This document shows, one piece after another, positions 1 through 8,858 of a stretch of DNA of 38,788 bases. The stretch is taken from assembly GCF_008039875.1 (NCBI RefSeq), contig NZ_VRUU01000049.1, positions 1-38,788 on the forward strand. The letters run 5' to 3'. The position numbers and the translations under genes are program-made. The notes below the pieces were generated by a model that worked only from the letters and a program-made list of their open reading frames with translations, had not been told where the DNA came from and did no database searches. Within the stretch, counting starts at the first letter, position 1. Every line of letters starts with the position of its first letter. This DNA comes from Methylobacterium sp. WL119 (GTDB lineage Bacteria; Pseudomonadota; Alphaproteobacteria; Rhizobiales; Beijerinckiaceae).

Positions 1-10
1 GATCGCCGAA

Positions 11-40
11 CGTGCCGGTCCACACATGAGGACCAGCACG
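11..40 (+). terminator. Hairpin ahead of the initiator tRNA, possible terminator of an upstream gene
   Basis: CGTGC-C-GGTCC pairs with GGACC-A-GCACG around an 8-nt loop (22-29), giving ten base pairs with one internal C/A mismatch. It lies just upstream of the tRNA and has no T-run. It could end a transcript entering from the left of the window or simply be a structured leader. Confidence 0.35.
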
Positions 41-48
41 CACCCTGG

Positions 49-125
<77 letters not shown>

Positions 126-135
126 AATCAGCATG

Positions 136-169
136 AAGCCCGCGCCGTCCGACACGACGGCGCGGGCTT
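136..169 (+). terminator. Strong hairpin terminator after tRNA-fMet
   Basis: A perfect 14-bp stem (136-149 with 156-169) closes a six-base loop CGACAC. It starts 10 nt after the CCA end and separates the tRNA from cobF. The arms begin with AA and end with TT; there is no longer T tract, which is common in GC-rich alphaproteobacteria. Confidence 0.75.
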
Positions 170-203
170 CGTCGTGCGCGGTCAACGAGCTTCGTCAAGC
201 CTC

Positions 204-962
204 ATGCGAACCCTGCGCGTCATCGGCATCGGGACCGGCGATCCGGAGCACCTCACCCTCCAGGCGGTGCGGGCCCTGGCCGACGTCGACGCGGTGTTCG
301 TCCTCGACAAGGGCGCCGACACGGACGACCTCGTCGCCCTGCGCCGAACGATCTGCGCCCGGCACATCCGCAAGGCGTATCGCCTGGTCGTGGCGCAGGA
401 TCCCCCGCGCGAGCGCCGGCCGGCGGACTACGCTGCCACCGTCGAGGCCTGGCACGCCGCCCGGGCCGACCTCCTCGGCGGCCTGATCGCGACGAATCTC
501 GGGGCAGGGGAGGTCGGCGCCTTCCTGGTCTGGGGCGATCCGGCGCTCTACGACAGCACCCTGCGCATCCTCGAGCGCATCCTCGCCCGCGATGCCCGAG
601 CCTTTGCCTATACGGTGATCCCCGGCATCTCCAGCGTGCAGATGCTGGCGGCCGCCCACCGCATCCCGCTGAACCGGATCAGCGGGGCCGTCCACATCAC
701 CACGGGCCGCGCGATCGCCGATGGCCTGCCGCCGGGCGTCGGCAGCGTCGTGGTGATGCTCGACGCCGACCCGCGCTTCGACCATCTCGATCCCGAGCTG
801 ACGATCCACTGGGGTGCCTATCTCGGCTCGCCGGACGAGCTCCTGATCGTCGGGCGGCTCGGCACCGTCGGGCCGGAGATCCGCCGGCAGCGCGCCGCGG
901 CACGCGCCCGCCACGGCTGGATCATGGACGTCTACCTGCTGCAACCGCCCGAGACGCCCTGA
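204..962 (+). CDS. cobF: CobF, precorrin-6A synthase (deacetylating)
   Basis: Predicted SAM-dependent tetrapyrrole methylase of the aerobic cobalamin pathway. It methylates C-1 of precorrin-5 and releases the extruded two-carbon unit as acetate, giving precorrin-6A in the cytoplasm. The 252-residue protein has the usual family length. Visible motifs are the N-terminal GIGTGDPEHLT loop (about residues 7-17), GDPALYDS near 113-120 and PGISSVQMLAAAHRIPLN near 140-157, all conserved around the SAM site. ATG 204 is chosen because the family starts directly with this beta strand; an in-frame GTG at 174 would add ten residues with no family match. No other cob gene lies in the window, so cobF stands alone here between a tRNA and a helicase. 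Confidence 0.93.
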   Translation: MRTLRVIGIGTGDPEHLTLQAVRALADVDAVFVLDKGADTDDLVALRRTICARHIRKAYRLVVAQDPPRERRPADYAATVEAWHAARADLLGGLIATNLGAGEVGAFLVWGDPALYDSTLRILERILARDARAFAYTVIPGISSVQMLAAAHRIPLNRISGAVHITTGRAIADGLPPGVGSVVVMLDADPRFDHLDPELTIHWGAYLGSPDELLIVGRLGTVGPEIRRQRAAARARHGWIMDVYLLQPPETP

Positions 963-1025
963 TCCCAGCCGGGCGCGGCGAACGGGCCACGGACGCGTCC
1001 GCCCGGCTGCGGTAGAGCATGCGCC

Positions 1026-2663
1026 ATGCTGACCTTGCGACCCTACCAGCGTGCCAGCCTCGACGCGCTTGCCGCCGCCTGGAGCGGGGCAGGGGGGCAG
1101 CCCCTGCGCGACGGCCTGATCGTGCTGCCGACCGGCGCGGGCAAGGCGCTGGTGATCGCGGCGCTCGCGCGGGAGACGCTGCAGGCGGATCCCCTCGCCC
1201 GCATCGTCGTCGTCACCCACAGCCGGGAGCTGATCGCCCAGAACTTCTCCGAGCTCACCGGCTACTGGCCGGAGGCGCCGGCCGGGATCTTCTCCGCCGG
1301 GCTCGGGCGGCGGGAGGCGGGGGCGCAGGTGCTGGTCTGCGGCATCCAATCCGTCGCCGACCGGCTCGACGCGATCGGCCCGCGCGATCTGGTCATCGTG
1401 GACGAGGCGCACCTGATCCCGCGCTCGGCCGAGACCCGCTACGGCCGCTTCCTCGCCGGCCTGCGGGCGCTGCGGCCGGAGCTTCGCGTCGTCGGCTTCA
1501 CCGCGACGCCCTATCGGCTCGACAGCGGACGCCTCGACGAAGGCGCGGGCCGGATCTTCGAGGGCATCGTCTACGAGGTCGATGCCGGCGACCTGATCGG
1601 GCAGGGCTATCTCTGCCCGCTCCTGTCCAAGGCGACGCTGACCGCCCTCGACGTCGCCGGCGTGGGCAAGCGCGGCGGCGACTACATCCCGAGCCAGCTC
1701 GAAGCGGCGGTCAACCGCGACTGGATCACCCGCGCCGCGGTCGAGGAGATGGTCGGCTACGGCCGCGAGCGCCGGGCCTGGCTCGCCTTCTGTGCCGGGC
1801 TCAGCCACGCGGACGCGGTGCGCGACGCGATCCGCGCGGAGGGCCATTCCTGCGAGACGATCTCCGGCGAGACCCCGCGGCGCGAGCGCGACCGGATCGT
1901 GGCGGCCTTCCGCGCCGGGCGGATCCGCTGCCTGACCTCCGTCGGCGTGCTCGCCACCGGCTTCAACGTGCCGGAGGTCGACCTCATCGCCCTGCTCCGG
2001 CCGACCCAGAGCACCGGGCTCTACGTGCAGCAGGTCGGGCGCGCGCTCCGCAACGCGCCCGGCAAGCGCGACGCGCTGATCCTCGACTATGCCGGCCTGG
2101 TGCGGATGCACGGCCCGGTGGACGTGGTCACCGCCCGCACCGCCGCCGCGGTGAAGGGCAGGGAAGGGCTGGCGCGGGCCAAGCCCTGCCCCGGCTGCGG
2201 CGCGCTGATCGCGCTCAACGCCTCGACCTGCGAGCCTTGCTGGATCGAACCGGAGGACGACGCGGCGTCCGCCAAGCACGAGGCCGCGGCCGACGACGAA
2301 TTGCCGATCCTGTCCGAGCGCGCGGACGGCTGGCGGCCGGTCTCGGATTGGCGCTTCGAGCGCGGGGCGGACGGCCTCGACATCGTGCTGCGCTGCTCCG
2401 ACGGCGCCCATCGCATCCGGCTCGCTCTGGAGCGGACGGGCTTTGCCCGCGACAAGGCGGTGCAGTGGTGGCGCGGGCTCGGCGGCGGCCGCGCGGCGCC
2501 GATGGATGCCGCCGAAGCCCTGGACCGCCGCGACGAGCTGGTGTGTCCGGCGGCGATCCGCATCCGCCCGAGCGGCCGGGCCTCGGAGGAGGTGGCCTGC
2601 CGCTTCCCCGACGGACGCATCGTCTCCGATGTCCGCCGCCTGGCCGATGCGCTGGCCGCCTGA
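1026..2663 (+). CDS. Superfamily 2 DEAH-box helicase
   Basis: A 545-residue SF2 helicase with a ResIII-type core. Motif I is LPTGAGKA (about 34-41), motif II DEAH (126-129), motif III TAT (159-161), and motif VI QQVGRALR (336-343). A four-cysteine knuckle (C389, C392, C403, C406) follows the second RecA domain and probably binds zinc. The C-terminal 140 residues are unassigned. Motif I ends GK-A instead of the usual GK-T/S; that hydroxyl normally helps hold Mg-ATP, so activity could be altered. The first methionine aligns with the Q-motif region (RPYQ), supporting ATG 1026. The family includes DNA repair and phage-type helicases; the substrate cannot be told from sequence. It starts 63 nt after cobF but has no evident functional link to it. 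Confidence 0.85.
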   Translation: MLTLRPYQRASLDALAAAWSGAGGQPLRDGLIVLPTGAGKALVIAALARETLQADPLARIVVVTHSRELIAQNFSELTGYWPEAPAGIFSAGLGRREAGAQVLVCGIQSVADRLDAIGPRDLVIVDEAHLIPRSAETRYGRFLAGLRALRPELRVVGFTATPYRLDSGRLDEGAGRIFEGIVYEVDAGDLIGQGYLCPLLSKATLTALDVAGVGKRGGDYIPSQLEAAVNRDWITRAAVEEMVGYGRERRAWLAFCAGLSHADAVRDAIRAEGHSCETISGETPRRERDRIVAAFRAGRIRCLTSVGVLATGFNVPEVDLIALLRPTQSTGLYVQQVGRALRNAPGKRDALILDYAGLVRMHGPVDVVTARTAAAVKGREGLARAKPCPGCGALIALNASTCEPCWIEPEDDAASAKHEAAADDELPILSERADGWRPVSDWRFERGADGLDIVLRCSDGAHRIRLALERTGFARDKAVQWWRGLGGGRAAPMDAAEALDRRDELVCPAAIRIRPSGRASEEVACRFPDGRIVSDVRRLADALAA

Positions 2664-2680
2664 TGCGAGGGCGTTCGTGA

Positions 2681-2728
2681 CCCGGGGCAAGCGTAGAGGG
2701 CAGGGGGCTCGGAGCGCCCTCGCCCGGG
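2681..2728 (+). terminator. Possible terminator after the helicase gene
   Basis: CCCGGG at 2681-2686 and 2723-2728 and, nested inside, GAGGGC (2696-2701) with GCCCTC (2716-2721) can form a long imperfect hairpin 17 nt after the helicase stop. There is no T-run. Confidence 0.35.
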
Positions 2729-2848
2729 ACGACGCGAGCCTGGATCCGCTGGGCCCGGATCGCCGAGGCCGTGAAGGCGATCCTGCCGGATGCTGGCATG
2801 CCAGCTGGTTCGGGACCGGCCGAAGCCCCCTCGCCCCGGGGACATCAG

Positions 2849-2890
2849 CCTTTCATGTTCCATAATATACCTTATGCGAATAACGGATGT
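2849..2890. other. AT-rich island in the convergent gap, no gene
   Basis: The 289-bp gap between the helicase and the next minus-strand gene is ordinary GC-rich DNA except here, where about two thirds of bases are A or T. It contains the perfect inverted repeat CATAA (2861-2865) / TTATG (2872-2876). No start codon with a credible coding frame follows on either strand, so I cannot assign a promoter or operator role. Confidence 0.3.
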
Positions 2891-2952
2891 GCCCTTTAGG
2901 GGCGTGTTTCCGCAGGCGATCCCGGGCGGTCGGCGGCCGGAATCGAGTGCGG

Positions 2953-3465
2953 TCAGCGCACCGTGACGCGCACGTCGGACTCGTAGCCGGTGCCGTCGGC
3001 GTTGATGACGAAGATGCGGAAGGTGTCGAGCCCCTCGAACCCCTCCTCCGAGGTGTAGGTCAGCTTCAAGCCCGGCACCTTGCGGGCGTTGCAGGCTGCC
3101 AGCGCCGATCCCACGCCGTAACGGGGAAACGAATCCGTCTGCGCCAGCTCGATCGAGCCGTGCCGGGGCTGCTCCAGGGTACGGATCACCACCGGGCCCT
3201 GCGAGGAGCAGTCCGGGAACAGCGAGGCGAAGAACGCGATGGTGCGGGCCTCGCCCTTCGGCACCACCCGCATCAGCGGGAACGCGGCCGGCGGCGGAGG
3301 CGTGGGCGGCGCGGGCGGCGTCAGCGTGGTCGGCGGAATCGGATCGGCCGGCGTGGCGAGGGCCGGGCGCGTGCAGGCGGGAGCGGCGAGACACAGGGCC
3401 GCGAGCGCGGCGATCGGCAAGCGGGGCATGGCCGGGACGCGCGACAAGACCGGGAAGCGGGGCAT
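2953..3465 (-). CDS. Secreted protein with Pro-rich linker and Ig-like-fold domain
   Basis: A 170-residue protein of unknown role, probably exported. Start at 3465 is set by GAGGAG a few bases upstream. The N-terminus has a basic stretch and a hydrophobic run (around IAALAALCLAAPAC); an internal ATG at 3429 would give a more typical signal peptide and cannot be excluded. A Cys within the hydrophobic stretch is not a classic lipobox. A proline-rich linker (about 10 prolines in 18 residues) leads to a roughly 105-residue domain. Its tail reads PRHGSIEL...YTSEEGFEGLDTFRI, the pattern of cadherin-like/bacterial Ig-like repeats (P-HG ... YTP--G--G-D-F). Two cysteines in the domain could form a disulfide. 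It is transcribed toward the helicase and has no operon partner. Confidence 0.65.
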   Translation of the reverse strand: MPRFPVLSRVPAMPRLPIAALAALCLAAPACTRPALATPADPIPPTTLTPPAPPTPPPPAAFPLMRVVPKGEARTIAFFASLFPDCSSQGPVVIRTLEQPRHGSIELAQTDSFPRYGVGSALAACNARKVPGLKLTYTSEEGFEGLDTFRIFVINADGTGYESDVRVTVR

Positions 3466-3598
3466 GGCATCTCCTCGTATCCGGCCTGCAGCGTAGGGTG
3501 CGCCAGCGTCCGGCGCATGACGCATGACCGGCCGGCCCGATGCAAATCTTCGTGCGGTCGCGCAGCGCCCTCCGGCGCCCACCGTGCCGGAACCGGTC

Positions 3599-4744
3599 TC
3601 ACGCCTCCAGCGGGATCTCGATGTGGAAGCGGGCGCCCTGCCCGCGCGGCGTCGCGATCCGGGCGTCGAGCTGGCGGGCGAGGTTCGCGATCACGCGCAT
3701 GCCCAGGCTGCCCGAGGCCCGGCCGATGTCGAAATCCGCCGGCAGGCCGACGCCGTCGTCCGACACGTCGAGGACGAGCGCCGCGCCGGTGCAGGCGGCG
3801 CCCACGCGCACCTCCCCGGCCCTGTCGGGATAGGCGTACTTGATCGCGTTGGTGACGAGCTCGTTGACCATCAATCCCATCGGGATCGCCCGGTCGGCCG
3901 AGACCCGCAGCGGCTCGGCGCTGCAGCGGATGCGGTGGTTCGGCGCGCTGCTCTGCAGGTTGGCCGTCAACGTCTCCAGGAACTGCGCGAGGTCGATCTC
4001 GCCCGGCGTGGTGTCGCCCTGGCGCCAGAGCTGGTCGTGGACCCCGGCGATGGCCTCGACCCGGGTGCGGGCGTCGATCAGGGCGTCGCGCACGGCCGGG
4101 TCGTCGGCGTTGCGCGCCTGCAGCGCGAGCAGGCTCGCGACGATGGCCAGGCTGTTCTTCACCCGGTGGCTCATCTCACGGACGAGCAGGTCCTGCCGCG
4201 CCAGCGCCTGCTTGAGCAGCCCCTCCGTGCGCTGCCGCTCGATCGCGCCGCCGAGCAGGTTGGCGAAGCCCTGCATGAAGGCGATGTCGGCCTCGGTGAA
4301 CATGCCCTCGCGGGTATCGTCGACCTCGAGCACCCCGAAGGCGCCTTCGCGGTTCTCGATCAGCACGTTGATCGCCCGGCGGATGCCGTGCTCGGCCATG
4401 ATCTGCGGCGTGCGGAAGCGGTTCTCGTTCTCGAGGTGGTTGGAGATCACCGGCCGGCCGGTCTTGAGGGCGAAGCCCGCGGGCGAGGCGAGGTCGGCGC
4501 CGACGCGGGCGTGGCCGACGACGTTCGGTCCCCAGCCGACGCCGGCGCGCACCAGCAGCATGTCCTCGTCGTGCAGGTGCTCCAGCGCCTTGCAGAACTC
4601 GGCGCCCATGCCCTCGGCGCAGAGTTCGGTCGCCCGCTGCAGCAGCGCGTCGACGTCCTCGCCGCGCAGGGCCTCGACGCCGAACTCGGACAGGATCGCC
4701 TGCTGGCGGAGGCGGTAGCTCAGGTCCGGATGGTGATCGCTCAT
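3599..4744 (-). CDS. GAF-domain sensor histidine kinase, HisKA_2 type
   Basis: A soluble 381-residue kinase with no transmembrane segment. A GAF sensor occupies about residues 20-170. The dimerisation/phosphoacceptor box EMSHRVKNSLAIVASLLALQ carries the likely phosphorylated His193 and is of the HisKA_2 type common in alphaproteobacteria. The ATPase domain shows the N box NELVTNAIKYAY (about 294-305), DDGVGLP (329-335) and GSLGMRV. Kinases of this kind often phosphorylate PhyR-like or single-domain regulators of the general stress response, or act in light and redox sensing. No response regulator is adjacent, so the partner is unknown. It is divergent from the pao operon, with a 225-bp gap holding both promoters; control of pao by this kinase is possible but unsupported. 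Confidence 0.88.
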   Translation of the reverse strand: MSDHHPDLSYRLRQQAILSEFGVEALRGEDVDALLQRATELCAEGMGAEFCKALEHLHDEDMLLVRAGVGWGPNVVGHARVGADLASPAGFALKTGRPVISNHLENENRFRTPQIMAEHGIRRAINVLIENREGAFGVLEVDDTREGMFTEADIAFMQGFANLLGGAIERQRTEGLLKQALARQDLLVREMSHRVKNSLAIVASLLALQARNADDPAVRDALIDARTRVEAIAGVHDQLWRQGDTTPGEIDLAQFLETLTANLQSSAPNHRIRCSAEPLRVSADRAIPMGLMVNELVTNAIKYAYPDRAGEVRVGAACTGAALVLDVSDDGVGLPADFDIGRASGSLGMRVIANLARQLDARIATPRGQGARFHIEIPLEA

Positions 4745-4969
4745 GACGCGGGGAGGGTAGCAGGGATGGGTGCGGGAGGCGACGCGCGTTGCGGACCGCC
4801 CTGCCCGCGCCGTTCCCGTTCGCGCCCCCTTCCCTGCCCCCGCCCTGCGCGCTGCCGCGCCCCCTGCCCTCGCCGCGCGAAGGTCCGTCCCCTGGCCTTC
4901 GCACCGCACGATCCTATCTGGTTTCATTCCAAGCTGCGCCATCCCAGCTGCGCCATGCCCGGAGATCGC

Positions 4970-5467
4970 ATGATACCTCTCAGGCTCACCGTGAACGGCA
5001 CGGTGCGCGAGGTCCTCTTGGAGGATCCCCGCGTGACCCTGCTCGACCTGCTGCGCGAGCGCCTCCATCTCACCGGATCGAAGAAGGGCTGCGACCGCGG
5101 CCAGTGCGGCGCCTGCACGGTGCTGGTCGACGGCCGGCGGATCAACGCCTGCCTCGCGCTCGCCGTCAGCCTCGACGGCGCCTCCGTCACCACCATCGAG
5201 GGGCTGGCGGACGGCGACGCTCTGCATCCGGTGCAGGCGGCGTTCATCACGCATGACGGCTTCCAGTGCGGCTTCTGCACGCCGGGCCAGATCATGAGCG
5301 CGGTCGGGCTGATCACGGAGGGGCAGGCGGGGACCGATCCCGAGCGGATCCGCGAAGGCATGAGCGGCAACCTCTGCCGCTGCGGCGCCTATGCCGGCAT
5401 CAGTGAGGCGGTGCTGGCCGCGCAGGGCGCCGGCGACGGCGCGGCGATCCGGGAGGACGCGGCGTGA
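4970..5467 (+). CDS. paoA: Aldehyde oxidoreductase 2Fe-2S subunit (PaoA/YagT-like)
   Basis: Iron-sulfur subunit of a xanthine-oxidase-family molybdoenzyme; it passes electrons from the molybdenum site to FAD. The 165-residue protein has the plant-ferredoxin cluster CDRGQCGACTVLVDG, with a further Cys shortly after, then the alpha-helical second cluster CGFCTPGQ and NLCRCGAY. GGAG at 4961-4964 sits five bases before ATG 4970 and decides this start over ATG 4955. The E. coli PaoA carries a long Tat signal peptide; none is present here, so a cytoplasmic enzyme is expected. Its stop overlaps the next gene's start by four bases. An 11-bp direct repeat (AGCTGCGCCAT, two copies near 4932-4956) lies in the leader. 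Confidence 0.9.
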   Translation: MIPLRLTVNGTVREVLLEDPRVTLLDLLRERLHLTGSKKGCDRGQCGACTVLVDGRRINACLALAVSLDGASVTTIEGLADGDALHPVQAAFITHDGFQCGFCTPGQIMSAVGLITEGQAGTDPERIREGMSGNLCRCGAYAGISEAVLAAQGAGDGAAIREDAA

Positions 5468-6546
5468 ACCTGTTCGACTACACCCGTCCCGCCAGCGTCG
5501 CCGAGGCGATCGCGGCGGCGCAGGCGCCCGGAGCGGCCTATCTCGGCGCCGGCACCAACCTGCTCGACCTGATGAAGGGCGGCGTCGTGACGCCGGCCCG
5601 CCTCGTCGACGTCACCCGCCTCCCCGGCCTCGACCGGATCGAGTTCCTGGACGACGGCGGCGTGCGCATCGGCGCGCTGGTGCGCAACAGCGACCTCGCC
5701 CACGATCCGCGCTTCGCCAAGACCTATCCCGCGGTGGCCGAGGCGCTTCTCGCGGGCGCCTCGGCGCAGCTGCGCAACGCCGCGACCGCCGCCGGCAACC
5801 TGATGCAGCGTACCCGCTGCCCGTACTTCGCGGATGCCACCTCCCCCTGCAACAAGCGCGCGCCGGGCTCGGGATGCGCCGCGATCGGCGGGGCGACGCG
5901 GCTGCACGCGGTGCTCGGCTGGAGCGAGCACTGCATCGCCACCAACCCATCGGATTTCTGCGTGCCGCTGGCGGCCTTCGACGCCGTCGTCGAGATCGAG
6001 GGCGCGGGCGGCCGGCGTGCGGTGGCGCTGGTCGACTTCCATCGCCTGCCCGGCGATGCGCCGGAGCGCGAGACCGACCTGGCGCCGGGCGAGCTGATCG
6101 TCGCGGTGCGCCTGCCGCCGGAGGCGGCCGGGTTTTCGGCCCATGCCCGCTACCTCAAGGTCCGCGACCGCACCTCCTACGCCTTCGCGGTGGTCTCCGC
6201 CGCGGCCGGCCTGCGCCTCAACGGCGACCGGATCGGCGAGGCCCGCCTCGCGCTCGGCGGGGTGGCGCTGAAGCCGTGGCGGGCGCGGGAGGCGGAACAC
6301 CTGCTCGCCGGCCAGGCGCCGGACCCGGATGTGTTCCGAAAGGCCGCCGACGCGGCGCTCGCCGGGGCCAAGCCGTCGGGCGAAGCCAACGTCTTCAAGA
6401 TCGAGCTCGCCCGCCGCATCCTCGTGCGGGCCCTGACGCTGGCGGCCGCCGGCACGCCGGAGCGCCTGCCGGCGCTGCCGGCCTCGCCGTTCGCGGCCCC
6501 TTTCGCCGTCCCCTCCCCTTCGCCGGCAGGAGCCGCCCATGGCTGA
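5464..6546 (+). CDS. paoB: Aldehyde oxidoreductase FAD subunit (PaoB/YagS-like)
   Basis: FAD-binding medium subunit, 360 residues, starting with GTG inside the GTGA overlap with paoA, which indicates translational coupling. The FAD-binding stretch LGAGTNLLDLMKGG lies at about 27-40. A cysteine-rich segment (C119, C129, C138, C157) matches the insertion that holds an extra 4Fe-4S cluster in E. coli PaoB and in 4-hydroxybenzoyl-CoA-reductase-like FAD subunits; ordinary CoxM subunits lack it. This feature is the reason for assigning the operon to the PaoABC/YagTSR type, not CO dehydrogenase or xanthine dehydrogenase. The C-terminal tail is rich in Ala and Pro. The gene overlaps paoC by eight bases. 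Confidence 0.9.
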   Translation: MNLFDYTRPASVAEAIAAAQAPGAAYLGAGTNLLDLMKGGVVTPARLVDVTRLPGLDRIEFLDDGGVRIGALVRNSDLAHDPRFAKTYPAVAEALLAGASAQLRNAATAAGNLMQRTRCPYFADATSPCNKRAPGSGCAAIGGATRLHAVLGWSEHCIATNPSDFCVPLAAFDAVVEIEGAGGRRAVALVDFHRLPGDAPERETDLAPGELIVAVRLPPEAAGFSAHARYLKVRDRTSYAFAVVSAAAGLRLNGDRIGEARLALGGVALKPWRAREAEHLLAGQAPDPDVFRKAADAALAGAKPSGEANVFKIELARRILVRALTLAAAGTPERLPALPASPFAAPFAVPSPSPAGAAHG

Positions 6547-8794
6547 GATCGCATTGACGTCCGCGCCGCAGCGGGCCCGCCACGGATCGAGCATGGGCCA
6601 GCCCCTGACCCGGCGCGACGGGCCGCTGAAGGTCACCGGCCGGGCGACCTTCGCGGCCGACAACGTCGCGGACGGCACCCTCCATGCGGCGCTCTGCGTC
6701 GCCCGGATCGCCCGCGGGCGCGTCACCCATCTCGACGTGGCGGCGGCCGAGGCCCATCCGGGCGTCGTCGCGGTGATGACGCCGGACAACGCTCCCGCCC
6801 TCGCCCAGCACCCGGACGACAAGCCCCACGGCTTCATCTTCCGCCTCGACCTGCTGCAGGATTCGGCCGTCCGCTACGCCAACCAGCCGATCGCGGTGGT
6901 GATCGCCGAGACGCTGGAGGCGGCCACCGAGGGCGCGCGCCTGCTGAGCCCGCGCTACGAGGCCGAGACGCCGCGCATCGGCCTCGACGCCGAGCCGCCG
7001 TTCACGCCCCCCGGCATCGGCGTCGGCCAGCCCCCGGAGGAGACCCACGGCGACGTCGAGGCCGGCCTCGCCGCCGCGAGCCGGCGGATCGCGGCGACCT
7101 ACGAGACCCCGGCCCAGTACCACAACGCCATGGAGCCGCACGCGGCGGTGGCCTCCTGGGACGGCGACCGGCTCACGCTGCACACGCCGAGCCAGGGCAT
7201 GTCGATGGCCCAGGGGCGCCTCGCCGGGCTGTTCGGGATCGCGCCGGAGAACATCCGGATCGAGAGCCCGTTCCTCGGCGGCGGCTTCGGCTCGAAGGGC
7301 CTGATCTCGGGCCCGCAGATCCTGGCCTGCATGGCCGCGCGCCTCGTCGGCCGGCCGGTCAAGCTGGTGCTCGCGCGCGCGCAGATGTACGGCCCGGTCG
7401 GCCACCGCGCCGAGACCCGGCAGAGCTTCCGCCTCGGCGCCGACGACGCCGGCAAGCTGACGGCGCTGGAGCACGAGACGCTGACGGCCTCGAGCCGGTT
7501 CGACGACTTCTTCGAGCCGGCCGGCGGCGTCTCGCACACCCTCTACGCCAGCCCGGCCATCGCGGTCCGGCACCAGGCGGTGCGGGTCGACACCGGCACG
7601 CCGCTGTTCATGCGCGCGCCCGGCGAGGCCTCGGGCAGCGTCGCGCTGGAGAGCGCGATCGACGAGATGGCGCTGGCGTGCGGCATGGACCCGCTGGAAT
7701 TCCGCCTGGCGAACTATGCCGAGGTCGAGCCGATCTCCGGAAAGCCGTTCTCCTCCAAGGCCCTGCGCGAGTGCTACACCCGCGGCGCCGAGCACTTCGG
7801 CTGGTCGGCGCGGCCGAGAGCGCCGCGGCAGACCCGCGACGCGAACGGCCTCCTCGTCGGCTGGGGCATGGGCACCGCGACCTTCCCGGCGCTGATGTTC
7901 GAGGCGCAGGCGAAGGCCGAGCTGCGGGCCGACGGCACCGGCCTGATCGAGACCGGCGCGCACGACATGGGGCAGGGCGCCTGGACCGCGCTCGGCCAGA
8001 TCGCCGCCGACGGGCTCGGGATCGGCCTCGACAGGCTGACCTTCCGGATGGGCTCCTCCGACCTGCCGAACGCCGGCATCGCCGGCGGCTCGGCCCACAC
8101 CGCCACCGCGGGCGGGGCGATCCACGCGGCGGGCCAGGCGGTGATCGCGCAGCTCGCCGACCTCGCCACCAACGATTCCGCCTCCCCGCTCTACGGCGCG
8201 GGCAATGCCGGATTCGTCGCCCGCGACGGACGACTCTTCCGGCGCGACGACGAGAGCCGCAGCGAGGCGTATTCCGACATCCTGGCACGCGCCGGACGGG
8301 CGAGCCTCACCGCGACCGGGAAGGCCTCGACCGATCCGGCGGCGGCCAAGACCTACGCCATGCACGCCCACGGCGCGGTCTTCGCCGAGGTGAAGGTCGA
8401 CCCCGATCTCGGCCAGATCCGCGTCACCCGCCTCGTCGGCGCGTTCGCGGCCGGCCGCATCGTCAACCCGCGCCTGGTCACAAGCCAGTATTACGGCGGG
8501 ATGATCTGGGGAATGTCGTTCGCGCTGCACGAGCACGCGGCGATGGACGCCCGCACCGGCCGCTTCCTCAACGACAACCTCGGCGAATACCACGTGCCGG
8601 TGAACGCGGACACGCCGGCCATGGAGGCGATCCTGGTGCACGAGGACGACGCTCACGTGAACGCGCTCGGCATCAAGGGCGTCGGCGAGATCGGTATCAC
8701 CGGCTCGGCCGGCGCCATCGCCAACGCGGTCTGGCACGCCACCGGCATCCGGGTGCGCGAGATCCCGATCACGCTGGACAAGCTGCTCGGGTAG
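6539..8794 (+). CDS. paoC: Aldehyde oxidoreductase molybdenum-cofactor subunit (PaoC/YagR-like)
   Basis: Catalytic subunit of 751 residues, near the usual length for PaoC. It binds molybdopterin and hydroxylates the substrate carbon, probably turning aldehydes into acids. Recognisable parts are the N-terminal RRDGPLKVTGRATFAAD stretch, the LGGGFGSKG cofactor loop near 248-256, HDMGQGAWTALGQ in the second Mo-binding part and the C-terminal GVGEIGITG, whose Glu717 matches the catalytic base of the family. AGGAG ahead of ATG 6539 is a good ribosome site. The true substrate cannot be read from sequence; aromatic aldehydes are typical of E. coli Pao. No dedicated PaoD/XdhC cofactor-insertion chaperone gene follows in the window. 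Confidence 0.9.
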   Translation: MAEIALTSAPQRARHGSSMGQPLTRRDGPLKVTGRATFAADNVADGTLHAALCVARIARGRVTHLDVAAAEAHPGVVAVMTPDNAPALAQHPDDKPHGFIFRLDLLQDSAVRYANQPIAVVIAETLEAATEGARLLSPRYEAETPRIGLDAEPPFTPPGIGVGQPPEETHGDVEAGLAAASRRIAATYETPAQYHNAMEPHAAVASWDGDRLTLHTPSQGMSMAQGRLAGLFGIAPENIRIESPFLGGGFGSKGLISGPQILACMAARLVGRPVKLVLARAQMYGPVGHRAETRQSFRLGADDAGKLTALEHETLTASSRFDDFFEPAGGVSHTLYASPAIAVRHQAVRVDTGTPLFMRAPGEASGSVALESAIDEMALACGMDPLEFRLANYAEVEPISGKPFSSKALRECYTRGAEHFGWSARPRAPRQTRDANGLLVGWGMGTATFPALMFEAQAKAELRADGTGLIETGAHDMGQGAWTALGQIAADGLGIGLDRLTFRMGSSDLPNAGIAGGSAHTATAGGAIHAAGQAVIAQLADLATNDSASPLYGAGNAGFVARDGRLFRRDDESRSEAYSDILARAGRASLTATGKASTDPAAAKTYAMHAHGAVFAEVKVDPDLGQIRVTRLVGAFAAGRIVNPRLVTSQYYGGMIWGMSFALHEHAAMDARTGRFLNDNLGEYHVPVNADTPAMEAILVHEDDAHVNALGIKGVGEIGITGSAGAIANAVWHATGIRVREIPITLDKLLG

Positions 8795-8858
8795 CGCCCG
8801 CCGTCGCGATCCGGCAGCCCACGCCGGCGCGAACCCGGTCCCGACCGCCCTGCCCTCC

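Noticed and set aside
195..2690. Very long open frame (over 800 codons) antisense to cobF and the helicase
   Set aside because: In DNA this GC-rich the antisense frames of real genes often lack stops. The translation is low-complexity Arg/Ala/Asp/Gly with no family motif, while the opposite strand has clear CobF and SF2 motifs.
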